DNA of 64,000 bases from Chitinophaga sp. Cy-1792 (GTDB taxonomy: Bacteria; Bacteroidota; Bacteroidia; Chitinophagales; Chitinophagaceae), in NCBI RefSeq assembly GCF_011752935.1, contig NZ_VWWO01000003.1:558001-622000 (forward strand), read 5' to 3'. Positions 36,251 through 45,225 of the stretch are shown one piece after another. The notes below the pieces were generated by a model that saw only the letters and a program-made list of their open reading frames with translations, did no database searches and had not been told where the DNA came from. Each line of letters opens with the position of its first letter. Positions within the stretch are counted from its first letter, which is position 1. The translations under genes were made by a program, and so were the position numbers.

Positions 36251-37837
36251 CTATTTTTTCCTAATAGTAATATCATCTATCACCACCGGACTATTTCCTG
36301 TATTGCGGAAGGTGATTTTTACCGTTTTCATATTATTACCAAACTCTTTTCCTGATCTGAACAGCAGCTGTTCCTTACTGAAGGCTCCTTTACCGGAAGT
36401 GGTATTGGTTGCTGCCTGCTGTAAATCACCAGTTACAAGTTTCATGTTTTCAACAGTGGCCAGTAACTGACTGTTGCCCTGCTGCCAGTATTCCAGTTTA
36501 TAAGGCTGGTCATTGTTGAGATATACATATTGTGCTATTTCCTGGCCAGGCTGCAGCAGGAGGGCGTGCCCACCACTGTGCCTGGTAGTGGTAGCCAGCG
36601 TGCCGTTGCCTTCCCATGGCAACAGGTTATTGTTGGCTTCAAATCCGGGATTAGGGAGTTCGTTCCCATCTTCCAGCGGCCACTGATAACCACGGATATA
36701 ATCTACCTCCATACTCACGGAGCCTCCGCCGCCATAGCTGCCGAGGAAAACATTCATAAAGTGATTGGGAGAATATATCTGGTGTTTATCTGTATACTCC
36801 TTTATCAGCTTGCCATTGATGTAGTGTTTGATACTGGTCGGCGTCCACAGGATGCCATGGGTTACCCATTTGTCTTTATGTTCAATACCTTCTGCAATAT
36901 GGGTTGCCAGGTTGTGTACAAATTCGCCGTGGTTATCTACATGACCGTGGAGTACAAACTGTGCATCGAGGTTTTCGAACACATCGATCTCAAATACCTG
37001 GCCTTTAGGACGTACACCGGTGGTTCCTTCCAGCGTGGTCCCTTCCTGCAGGTAGTATTTCAGATCTGGTCCGGGAGAATCGAACCAGTAGGCGGTATTC
37101 AGCCCCTGCGGCTTCCCGGTAAAACTACGTTTTACGCGTACTTCAAAGTAGCCACCGCGGCTGTTGTCCAACAGGTTCTCATTTTTTCCCCAGTCGTAGG
37201 TTTGGATAGATGAAATTTTCCTGCCATTGGGATACCACGCTTTGGCAGGAAGAGAATCATTTGTGAAGATGGTAATAGTATTGCCATTCAGTGTATAGGC
37301 TGCTTCGGGAAGTGTGTCGTTGCGCATTTCCGTCAGGTTTTCCTTTTTCAGGAAATCGATGTTGGAATAATACTGGGTATGCCATTTGTTCCTGTCGAGC
37401 AACAGGTCGTTGAATTCATCGTGCCAGAAGACTTTCATGCCTTCAGGTACAGCAGCTGAGCTGGCAATATCCAATTGCTTATCTGCATTTGGTTCGATCG
37501 TCCATTGACTGGCTGCAGCTACATTGCCGGTGGCTGCCTTGCTATGCTGACTGCCATTCACTGCTTCTACCCATACATTGTACCGGGCGCCAGGTGTTAC
37601 GTCCTGAATATAATACTGGCTGCTGTTTGCCGGCAAGGTAGCAGCAGGTACTGCAGGTTTCTGACGGGAAGTAGACCAGTACACGTTATACCCAGTTTTA
37701 CCTGCCTGGTTATTCCAGCTGACTTTTATCCAGCTACGTGTACCTTTCAGTTCCAGCCGGACAGGCGCAGGTAAATCCTGCGCCTGCATCTCAACTGCAG
37801 TTAACATCAATGCATATAATAATACTTGCTTCATCAC
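36251..37837 (-). CDS. GH16 family endo-glycosidase with FN3 and C-terminal carbohydrate-binding-like domain
   Basis: 528 residues. After a signal peptide (to about residue 19) comes a fibronectin type III domain (about 23-105), then the GH16 beta-jelly-roll (about 136-393) with the catalytic EIDVFE at 283-288 (nucleophile Glu283, acid/base Glu288), and a final beta-sandwich (about 397-528) that looks like a carbohydrate-binding module. GH16 enzymes cut beta-1,3/1,4-glucans, agars or carrageenans; which one is not clear. The EIDxxE form without the beta-bulge extra residue differs from the laminarinase EIDxxxxE form and fits agarase/porphyranase or xyloglucanase-like groups only loosely. It overlaps susD by one base and is the hydrolase of this locus. 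Confidence 0.85.
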   Translation of the reverse strand: MMKQVLLYALMLTAVEMQAQDLPAPVRLELKGTRSWIKVSWNNQAGKTGYNVYWSTSRQKPAVPAATLPANSSQYYIQDVTPGARYNVWVEAVNGSQHSKAATGNVAAASQWTIEPNADKQLDIASSAAVPEGMKVFWHDEFNDLLLDRNKWHTQYYSNIDFLKKENLTEMRNDTLPEAAYTLNGNTITIFTNDSLPAKAWYPNGRKISSIQTYDWGKNENLLDNSRGGYFEVRVKRSFTGKPQGLNTAYWFDSPGPDLKYYLQEGTTLEGTTGVRPKGQVFEIDVFENLDAQFVLHGHVDNHGEFVHNLATHIAEGIEHKDKWVTHGILWTPTSIKHYINGKLIKEYTDKHQIYSPNHFMNVFLGSYGGGGSVSMEVDYIRGYQWPLEDGNELPNPGFEANNNLLPWEGNGTLATTTRHSGGHALLLQPGQEIAQYVYLNNDQPYKLEYWQQGNSQLLATVENMKLVTGDLQQAATNTTSGKGAFSKEQLLFRSGKEFGNNMKTVKITFRNTGNSPVVIDDITIRKK

Positions 37838-39333
37838 TAGTTATATCCTTCGTTTTGTTTGATTATACCGTTGCTTTGTGTAATAACTGTTCTTGGCAAA
37901 GGTAACAACACTTTATAGGCTTCAGCGGTGCTGGAACCATCATTCTGTGCACGTTTGGTGTAAAGGCCCCAGCGGATGAGGTCATCTTTTCTCCAGCCTT
38001 CGCCGAACAGTTCAAATAAACGCTCGTCCTGAATTTTAGCGAGGAATGCTGCCTTGGATAATCCTGCCGGCAGATTACCCAGCCCTGCTCTGTTGCGAAC
38101 AGCGTTAACAGCGTCATAGGCCTCCTGGTCAGGGGCACCAGCGGCTTCGTTGATGCTTTCTGCGAGCATCAGCAGTACATCTGAATAGCGGTAGATCGGG
38201 AAATCAATACCCATGTTCTGAGAATTGGCCTTGGATGGATCCGGTGCAAATTTAACCGGAACTGCACCCAGATCACCTGCAAGGCGGGCATTCTTATAAA
38301 TAACCTTGCCATCAGCTGTTTTCCCTGTAGGGTATGATTCCAGTAATACTTTCAGGCGTTTATCCTGTTTATCGAATTTATCGTAGCTGGTCCATGGCAT
38401 TTTGTAACCACCCCAGGCTGTCAATGGAATGCCGGTAGAATCCTTATAATCTGAAGGAAGAGCATGTGCCAGCCACATGTTGGAGTACTGGTCACCACCG
38501 GAAGAAGAACATACCACTGCAAGTATCATTTCTGAAGAATTTCCGCCTTTGCTGGCAGTATTGAAGTTGTCTTCATAGTTAGGCAGCAGGGAATATCCCA
38601 GCTGTTTGATACTCTGGCCGGTAGTAACTGCCTTGCTCCAGTTTTTTTCGTGCATGTAGAGCTTCATCAGGCCGGTAAGTGCAGCCGCCTGTGAGAACCT
38701 ACCGTAATCCTGACCGGTGAATTTTTTAGGTAAATCCGCAGCCGCTTCCGTGAAATCCTTCTCTATTTGTGCTACCACAATATCTGAAGTAGGGCGGGCA
38801 ACATAGGGTGCATTCGGATTGGCGGCTATTTTAGCATCTGTGATAATGGTAAAAGGGCCATAGTTGAAGTACAGCATTTCTGCATAGTGTGCTCGTAATG
38901 CTTTCAGCTCCGCTATGTACCTTTTTTTCAGGTCTGCATCGATAGCTGACATATTGCTGATGTCATTCAATACAATGGCAATGCGGGAAATATATGGCGT
39001 GTAGGCGGTATAGTTATGTGTTACCCAGCTGAAGTCTGGTGTGTAATTGAGATTGCGTAAAGGAATCCAGTCGCCTCCCCATGCGCATACGCCTTCGTCT
39101 GTTGTCATCATGGCTTGTGTACGCCAGCCATAAGTGCCGGCATCCCAGCCACCCTGCCAGTCGGATCCGCCTGCCAGTCCGGTATATGCGGCATTTACAG
39201 CGGCTACTGCACCATCGGCAGTGGATACCACTGATGAAAGGTCGCCATAGCTTTTATATTGCAGATCTTTTTCACATGCGCTGAAGGTAAGCATCCCTCC
39301 CAGCAGAACCAGTTTACTATATATGTTTTTCAT
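37837..39333 (-). CDS. SusD/RagB-family outer-membrane glycan-binding lipoprotein
   Basis: 498 residues. A lipoprotein signal peptide ends in LTFSAC, with the Cys at about residue 20. TPR-like helices follow (LKALRAHYAEMLYFNYGPF is the SusD hallmark), and the C-terminal RDDERLFE-type block appears as KIQDERLFELFGEGWRKDDLIRWG. SusD caps its SusC partner and captures glycans at the surface. Paired with susC 19 bases upstream and GH16 downstream with a one-base overlap. Confidence 0.95.
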   Translation of the reverse strand: MKNIYSKLVLLGGMLTFSACEKDLQYKSYGDLSSVVSTADGAVAAVNAAYTGLAGGSDWQGGWDAGTYGWRTQAMMTTDEGVCAWGGDWIPLRNLNYTPDFSWVTHNYTAYTPYISRIAIVLNDISNMSAIDADLKKRYIAELKALRAHYAEMLYFNYGPFTIITDAKIAANPNAPYVARPTSDIVVAQIEKDFTEAAADLPKKFTGQDYGRFSQAAALTGLMKLYMHEKNWSKAVTTGQSIKQLGYSLLPNYEDNFNTASKGGNSSEMILAVVCSSSGGDQYSNMWLAHALPSDYKDSTGIPLTAWGGYKMPWTSYDKFDKQDKRLKVLLESYPTGKTADGKVIYKNARLAGDLGAVPVKFAPDPSKANSQNMGIDFPIYRYSDVLLMLAESINEAAGAPDQEAYDAVNAVRNRAGLGNLPAGLSKAAFLAKIQDERLFELFGEGWRKDDLIRWGLYTKRAQNDGSSTAEAYKVLLPLPRTVITQSNGIIKQNEGYN

Positions 39334-39352
39334 TTTTTCTCAGGTTAATTGT

Positions 39353-42300
39353 TTAGAAGGAAACATTGATGCCAAACAGGTAGCTTTTCACGAGCGGATA
39401 CAGGTTACTAGGATCCAGCTCCGGATCAAGGCCAGGGTATTTGGTAATGGTGAATGGATTCTGTACGTCAAATGACAGGCGGACAGATGAGAAGAAATGC
39501 TGTTTGTCCAATACTTTTGATGGCAGCGAATATCCCAGGGTAATATTGCGGCAACGCAGGAAAGAAGCATTTACCAGCCAGTAGCTACCTTCATTCTGGA
39601 ACTGCGAATAAGTTCCATCTGTCAGCGAAGTAGGGAAGTCGCCATTAGGGTTTTTAAATGACCAGCGTTCTGAAGATATTGGCATGGCGTTGAAACCAAA
39701 TGCGCCGGTAGAACCTTCTGTGATTCTGCCGCTCTGATATGGACTCCATTTCTTCTGTACCAGGCCCGACATAAAGATATTCAGGTCAAAGTTTTTGAAA
39801 GAGAAAGTGTTGCCGATACCAAAGTTGTATTTAGGATCGCCGTTTGCCAGATAGGTTCTGTCGGCAGCCGTGATCTTGCCATCAGGGCCGGTAAGACTAC
39901 CATTACCGTCGTAGCCATGAATATCTTTGATGATGAGGCCACCAGGCAGCATGCCAGGCATTTGTGCAGGCGCATTTTTATCTCCCTTATAAATACCTAC
40001 TGTTTCATACCCGAAAATAGGATTGAACAAAGCTCCTTTTCCCGTTGGTATTTCATATGGCTGCAATACACTGAGTGCCGCTGCTGAACGCTGTACCCAG
40101 TAGTTGAGGTAGTGTGCAAAGTTTAACTGGGTAGACCAGGTAAAGCCACCATTGGTATGTGCAATAATGTTTTTTGTATTAAGTGCGATCTCATAACCTG
40201 TAGAGCGTGTTTTACCGGCATTGCCATACACGCCGTTGATGATGAATCCTGTCGGATATTGAATGAAAGTAATGAGGTTGCGGATAGTTTTACTATAGTA
40301 ATCAAATGAACCGCTGATCCTGTTATTAAGAAATCCGAAGTCAATACCACCGTTTAATTCACCGGCAGTTTCCCAGGTCAGATTAGGGTTGGCATCTCTT
40401 GTCAATACCAGGCCGGAATTAACATTGCCCATACCAAAGTACGGACTCAGGGCAGTTCCATATAACCTGGTAGCGGCAGCACCGAAACTACTGTTACCTG
40501 TTTCACCATAACCGGCACGTACTTTCAGGAAGGAAATTGGTGCAACACTACGCAGGAATGGTTCGTCAGACAATACCCAGCCCGCGGATACACCAGGGAA
40601 ATAACCCCATTTCTTATTATCTGCAAATACAGAAGATCCATCACGACGGATAGATGCCTGCAACGTAATGTTTCCTTTAAAAGTGTAAATAGCTCTTGCA
40701 AAGTAGGAAGCCCACACTGTTTCTGATTTGTTGGAACCTACCTGTGGTTTGATGGCTTGCCCGGATCCCAGATTATAATATTGGGATACGTCAGACAGGA
40801 AGCCCTGGTTGGCTGCATTGAAGCCATCCCAGATAGATTTCTGCCAGCTATAGCCAGCTACAGCGCTGATGTTATGTTTCGGAGAAAGTTCTTTATTATA
40901 TGTCAGGGTATATTCTGCCAGTTGTGACTTCGCGCCTGATTCTGCAATGCTGGCGGAGCCATTTACCTGTGCACCATAGTAGAAAGTGCGTGGCAGATAA
41001 GACGAACGTTTTGCAGTTGAATTATCATAGCTGAAACGTGCATTGGCTTTCAGTCCCGGGATAATTGTCCATTCGCCATAGGCGCTGGTTAATACACGGT
41101 TGTTGGTGGTCAGGTCAGTAACCGTGCCATAAGATAAAGGATTAGGGATATTAGGATAGTATGGACTTACAGGATAAGAGCCATCAGCAAGCTGCAATGG
41201 CTGAACCGGCGCCCAGTAAATAGCAGAGGTAACAATACCGCCATTCTCGTTCTGTCCACCCGTGAAAGTATTGTTGGCAGCAGCGTTCGAAACGATAATA
41301 TTTGCACCTATCTTGATTTTATCAGATACCACCTGATCAAGGCTTAAACGGCCATTGTAACGCTTGTAATCCGTACCGATGATCACACCTTTCTGATCAA
41401 AGTAGTTACCGGAAGCATAATAGGTTGTTTTGCCGTTACCACCTGACATAGAGATATTATGCTGTTGCATATATCCCGAACGGGTGATCGCATCGGTAGC
41501 TTTTTCATTGAATAATCTGGCAGAATCAATCTGGACCTGCGAATAGATAGGTACATATGGGTTTACAGAAGATTTATCAACAGTACCATAATATGGCGCA
41601 ATCTTATTGTCTCTGTACCACATTTCCTCTTTAAACAGATTACGTTGTTCCATGTAATCTGCTGCACCATATACAGGGTACATCTTGTCTACCTGCTGGC
41701 CACCATAAGTGCCTGAATATTCGAGTTTAGGTTTGCCGTTGCTGCCTTTTTTGGTAGTGATAAGCACTACACCGGCGCCTGCACGGGCACCATAAATAGA
41801 CGCCGCACTGGCATCTTTCAGAAATTCTATAGAAGCAATATCATTTGGGTTGATGAAGTTCAATGGAGATTTGTCTACACCGCCTTTACCTTTGTCGTCA
41901 GACGGACCATATTTTGCGCCGCTGATGGGCTGGTCAGCAGCATCGTTTACAGGTACACCATCTATTACATAGAGTACACCGGCATTTGCAAAAGAAGGGT
42001 TACTTCTGATCTGTACTTTGATGCCGGCACCTGGCTGACCGGTAGCCTGCATTACCTGAACGCCGGCTGCCTTACCTTGAAGCGCTGCCTGAAAGCTGGT
42101 AGTAGCGCCAATATTCAGGTCTTTACCTTTTACAGTTGTAACCGCACCGGTAAGCTCTTTCTGTTTAACTGCGCCATATCCAATTACTACCACATCAGTT
42201 AGACTGTTGGTAGATTTTTTCATGTTGATATTAAGCGTAGACTGGCCATTGTAGACAATCTCCTGTGGCTCAAAGCCAATAGAGGTAACGAGCAGTATAT

Positions 42301-42877
42301 CACCATTTTTTGCATTCAGGGTGAAGCTACCATCCGCCTTTGTGATGGCGCCTTTCTGGGTGCCTTTGATCACTACGCTTACAAAAGGCAGCGGGTTGCC
42401 CTCTTCATCCAGTATCCTGCCGGAAAAGTCGTTGACAGCTATTGCAGCAACAGCAGGTTGTGCAACCGCTTTTTTACGGATCGTAATATCCTTACCCTCG
42501 ATGGAATAGGTAAGTGGCTGGTGCTCGAAAACCTCATTCAGGGCTTCTGTAAGTGAGGCATCTTTCAGTTCCACATCAACCGGGGTGGCACTGCTGATAT
42601 GATCTTTTACATAGAAAAAATTATAGCCTGTCTGATTCCTGATTTTATGAATCACGCTGATCAGGGAGGCATTTTTCTCAGATAGTGTTACTTTCTGTGC
42701 GCTTGCCTGCGCGCTGAGTGTGACGATTGCTGTCAGTAGCAAAGTAGTAAGTAGACGCATAATTGCAATGACATTTTTGCGCGGACAATAGCTTGCCCTG
42801 CATTCGTTTTGAAGGTTCAATTTCATACCGTTTCTGGTGTTGGATTTTAATACTGATTTTGGATAGTTGTTCTGCAT
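39353..42877 (-). CDS. SusC/RagA-family TonB-dependent transporter with N-terminal STN signalling domain
   Basis: Up to 1174 residues. After the signal peptide comes an STN domain (NFFYVKDHISSATPVDVEL, LNEVFEHQPLTYSIEGKDI) that passes the ligand signal to FecR, then a CarboxypepD_reg-like domain (FSGRILDEEGNPLPFVSV), the plug (DVVVIGYGAVKQKELTGAV, GVQVMQATGQPGAGIKVQIR) and a 22-strand barrel ending in the usual LFGINVSF. It imports oligosaccharides with energy from TonB. Start is unsure: Mets at 42826 and 42760 are alternatives, the last giving a plain signal peptide. FecR and the sigma gene lie upstream. Confidence 0.93.
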   Translation of the reverse strand: MQNNYPKSVLKSNTRNGMKLNLQNECRASYCPRKNVIAIMRLLTTLLLTAIVTLSAQASAQKVTLSEKNASLISVIHKIRNQTGYNFFYVKDHISSATPVDVELKDASLTEALNEVFEHQPLTYSIEGKDITIRKKAVAQPAVAAIAVNDFSGRILDEEGNPLPFVSVVIKGTQKGAITKADGSFTLNAKNGDILLVTSIGFEPQEIVYNGQSTLNINMKKSTNSLTDVVVIGYGAVKQKELTGAVTTVKGKDLNIGATTSFQAALQGKAAGVQVMQATGQPGAGIKVQIRSNPSFANAGVLYVIDGVPVNDAADQPISGAKYGPSDDKGKGGVDKSPLNFINPNDIASIEFLKDASAASIYGARAGAGVVLITTKKGSNGKPKLEYSGTYGGQQVDKMYPVYGAADYMEQRNLFKEEMWYRDNKIAPYYGTVDKSSVNPYVPIYSQVQIDSARLFNEKATDAITRSGYMQQHNISMSGGNGKTTYYASGNYFDQKGVIIGTDYKRYNGRLSLDQVVSDKIKIGANIIVSNAAANNTFTGGQNENGGIVTSAIYWAPVQPLQLADGSYPVSPYYPNIPNPLSYGTVTDLTTNNRVLTSAYGEWTIIPGLKANARFSYDNSTAKRSSYLPRTFYYGAQVNGSASIAESGAKSQLAEYTLTYNKELSPKHNISAVAGYSWQKSIWDGFNAANQGFLSDVSQYYNLGSGQAIKPQVGSNKSETVWASYFARAIYTFKGNITLQASIRRDGSSVFADNKKWGYFPGVSAGWVLSDEPFLRSVAPISFLKVRAGYGETGNSSFGAAATRLYGTALSPYFGMGNVNSGLVLTRDANPNLTWETAGELNGGIDFGFLNNRISGSFDYYSKTIRNLITFIQYPTGFIINGVYGNAGKTRSTGYEIALNTKNIIAHTNGGFTWSTQLNFAHYLNYWVQRSAAALSVLQPYEIPTGKGALFNPIFGYETVGIYKGDKNAPAQMPGMLPGGLIIKDIHGYDGNGSLTGPDGKITAADRTYLANGDPKYNFGIGNTFSFKNFDLNIFMSGLVQKKWSPYQSGRITEGSTGAFGFNAMPISSERWSFKNPNGDFPTSLTDGTYSQFQNEGSYWLVNASFLRCRNITLGYSLPSKVLDKQHFFSSVRLSFDVQNPFTITKYPGLDPELDPSNLYPLVKSYLFGINVSF

Positions 42878-42967
42878 TCCTATGAGCAGAGCATTGTGAT
42901 TACTGTTTAATTCATAAAGCGGTGGATTTGCAGATTATCAATGAAAATGGAGTGTTGTACAGATCCT

Positions 42968-43068
42968 TGTTCACTGTGATCATTCATTAAAGCTGACTTT
43001 TTACTGGTGACTATGTGTTTTATGGCTAGTGTTCACTGTTTTGATACATATCCTGACTAAAGCTGACT
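42968..43068 (-). repeat. Paired direct repeats upstream of susC
   Basis: On the plus strand TGTTCACTGT (42968 and 43030) and TAAAGCTGACT (42988 and 43058) each occur twice in the same order, with inner gaps of 10 and 18 bases. They lie in the 218-bp gap between fecR and susC and may be operator or promoter elements. Confidence 0.55.
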
Positions 43069-43095
43069 CATATTTAATTCAAGCATTTGTTGTTA

Positions 43096-44226
43096 TTAAT
43101 ATTTACTTACGACAATTTTCTTCTGTTCAATACTGAATCTTAACAGGCCTGCCCTTTGTATGGTGTTTAATAACCTGGAAACGCTGTCCTGCCGTGATAT
43201 GGAGCCTTCCATTTTATTCATGGGAATTTCTCCGTTGTATACAACATCTACATCATACCAGCGGGAAACTTTGCGCATGATTTCGAAGATGTTCTCGTCA
43301 TTGAATTCGAAGTAGCCATTTTTCCAGGCAATAACGCTGCTGGTTTCAACGGTATTTATCTTCAAAACACCATCCTGTCCGGTTACGGCCTGCTGGCCTG
43401 GCTTCAGCACTTTGTCATTTATTTTCACTGCACCCTGTAGCAGTGTGATTTTAGAAGCAGGTTCGTCAGGGTAGTTATTCACATTAAAACTGGTTCCCAG
43501 TACGGCGATTTCCTGTGTTCCATTGTGTACAAGGAAAGGCTGGGCAGCATTGGGTGCCACTTCGAAATAGGCTTCTCCGGTGATGGTTACACTCCTGTTT
43601 TTCAAACCTTTAAAAGAAGTAGGGAAGGTAAGTGTACTGGAAGCATTGACCCATACCCTGGTGCCATCCGGTAAACCAAGCACATATTGTTCCCCTCTGG
43701 CTGTTTGCAGCGTATTGAACTGTGGGGCGGCGTTATTGTCGCCGTTGGTAGCATGATATTCCAGGCTGCCTGCCGCGGTTTTGTTTACATCAGATCCGGC
43801 TTCCTCGCTGATTTTGCCATTGGCGCAATCTGCCAGCGCAATCTTTTTTCCATTGGCAAGAATTAGTGTGGCTTTGTTTTTTCCTGCGGGAAGATCTGTT
43901 GGAAGATTATTTACGAGAGATTGATTTTTTGTTTGATTTTGCTGGGAGAGATGATGGTAGATATATACACCACCTGTAATTAAACCAGCCACCATGGCTG
44001 CTGCTGCCATGGCTTTCCACCTGAAGACGCGTGTGGATTTGGTGATCCCTGCTGCTGAGTGAATATTTTGGAGGATGGCCGATTCCAGTTCATCCAGGTT
44101 TTCCGGCTGGAGCTGACGGTGCTGCATATGATCACACCAGGCGGCATAAGCCGCAAGATCCTCATCAGTGGCAGTATTTTCGATGATTCGCAGAAGAATC
44201 CCGTTCATTTTTTCATTGTTCATCAT
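43096..44226 (-). CDS. FecR-family anti-sigma factor
   Basis: About 376 residues. A cytoplasmic N-terminal domain (ENTATDEDLAAYAAWCD) binds the sigma factor; one transmembrane segment follows (about residues 72-90); then the periplasmic FecR domain (TARGEQYVLGLPDGTRVWVN, GEAYFEVA, VLGTSFNVNNYPDE) and the C-terminal DUF4974-type STN-contacting domain (FDENIFEIMRKVSRWYDVDV). It holds the ECF sigma factor until the STN domain of SusC signals. MMNNEKMNG at 44226 is preferred to a Met at 44283 whose extension is unlike the family. Confidence 0.92.
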   Translation of the reverse strand: MMNNEKMNGILLRIIENTATDEDLAAYAAWCDHMQHRQLQPENLDELESAILQNIHSAAGITKSTRVFRWKAMAAAAMVAGLITGGVYIYHHLSQQNQTKNQSLVNNLPTDLPAGKNKATLILANGKKIALADCANGKISEEAGSDVNKTAAGSLEYHATNGDNNAAPQFNTLQTARGEQYVLGLPDGTRVWVNASSTLTFPTSFKGLKNRSVTITGEAYFEVAPNAAQPFLVHNGTQEIAVLGTSFNVNNYPDEPASKITLLQGAVKINDKVLKPGQQAVTGQDGVLKINTVETSSVIAWKNGYFEFNDENIFEIMRKVSRWYDVDVVYNGEIPMNKMEGSISRQDSVSRLLNTIQRAGLLRFSIEQKKIVVSKY

Positions 44227-44300
44227 ATCGCAGACGGAGCTTGCTCCAGATATATAGGGACATGAACGGGAGGTATCCCCCAAAGAGAAAGAAAATTTTT

Positions 44301-44870
44301 TTAAAGAAAGAAGATGGTAAGCATTCTTTTTCCCAGGTCGGTCCGTAATTTTTTCAATGCAATGGTGAGCTGATTTTCTACTGTTTTCTCGGAGATACCC
44401 AGTTGAGAAGCAATTTCCTTGTTGGTAAGGTGATTCAGGCGGCTAAGCCGGAATATTTCCCGGGAGCGGGGTGGGAGGGAGTCTGTAAAGTCGCTGATGA
44501 CTTGGCGCAGTTCTTTGACGGCGAGGTCGTCGTCCAGCTGGGTAAAAGTGGTATGGGTAGTGGTGTTGGAGAGAATTTCGGCCCTGCGTTTACTGGTTTG
44601 TATGGTGCGGGCCAGTTTGTAGCGTACGGCTGCGAGGAGGTAACCTTTGAGGGAGCTCACTTCCAGTGTTTCGCGGTTTTCCCAAATCCAGACGAAGATT
44701 TCCTGTATGGCATCATTGCATTCTGCTTCGTTGCGGAGGATATTATAGGCGTATTTGTACAGCAGTTTGAAATAACGGGCATATACCTCATTAAAGGCAT
44801 GTACCTGTCCTTCCCTGATTAACTGAAGTAAATCCGGGTCACTGATCACTGTATAATCCTGTTGCCTCAT
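44301..44870 (-). CDS. ECF sigma factor of the SusC/SusD locus
   Basis: A 189-residue sigma-70 family protein with regions 2 and 4 only. Region 2: FNEVYARYFKLLYKYAYNIL and DAIQEIFVWIWENRE; region 4: LPPRSREIFRLSRLNHLTNK and EIASQLGISEKTVENQL. First gene of the sigma-FecR-SusC-SusD-GH16 series, as in Bacteroidota trans-envelope control of glycan loci. Upstream is a weak promoter-like pair only. Confidence 0.94.
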   Translation of the reverse strand: MRQQDYTVISDPDLLQLIREGQVHAFNEVYARYFKLLYKYAYNILRNEAECNDAIQEIFVWIWENRETLEVSSLKGYLLAAVRYKLARTIQTSKRRAEILSNTTTHTTFTQLDDDLAVKELRQVISDFTDSLPPRSREIFRLSRLNHLTNKEIASQLGISEKTVENQLTIALKKLRTDLGKRMLTIFFL

Positions 44871-44925
44871 AAATACGCCGTTGGTCCAAATTCGGTTTTT
44901 TTTATCAATGGTACAATAAAAATAA

Positions 44926-44954
44926 AACAGGCGTCCTTTTGGGGGACGCCTGTT
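44926..44954. terminator. Hairpin between the two sigma systems
   Basis: Perfect 11-bp stem (44926-44936 with 44944-44954), GC-rich. It lies in the 320-bp gap (44871-45190) downstream of the protease gene and upstream of the FecR-linked sigma gene. Confidence 0.6.
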
Positions 44955-44989
44955 AGAATATTGATAGTCGTGATTATCAGGTATAAAAT

Positions 44990-45225
44990 TACCGGGTAAA
45001 CGAAGCTGTTTTTATATTAACAGTGGTGTTTATTAGTGATAAACTTTCATTGGGTAATGAATCTGCTATTACATTGACAATGAAGCTCTTTAATCATAAC
45101 CTCACCAGCTAATGAATCTGTTATTATCATAACAGTGATGTTTCATCTACCTCAACAGGAGGAAAACTGTTAAATTAACAGGGACGTTTATTAGTTATAA
45201 ACCTTTACCAGGTAAACGAATTCTT
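44990..45225 (-). repeat. Degenerate tandem repeats covering the 3' end of the protease gene
   Basis: Three to four imperfect units of about 55-65 bases, recognisable by TAA(A/T)(C/G)GAA(T/G)CTG and ATTAACAG(T/G)G(G/A)(T/C)GTTTATTAGT(G/T)ATAAA. The last unit includes the stop codon of the protease gene, so the gene end appears to have been copied downstream. Confidence 0.5.

Noticed and set aside
44227..44283. Longer N-terminus for the FecR protein
   Set aside because: The 19 extra residues are unlike FecR starts; two Mets at 44226 and 44223 give the normal N-terminus.
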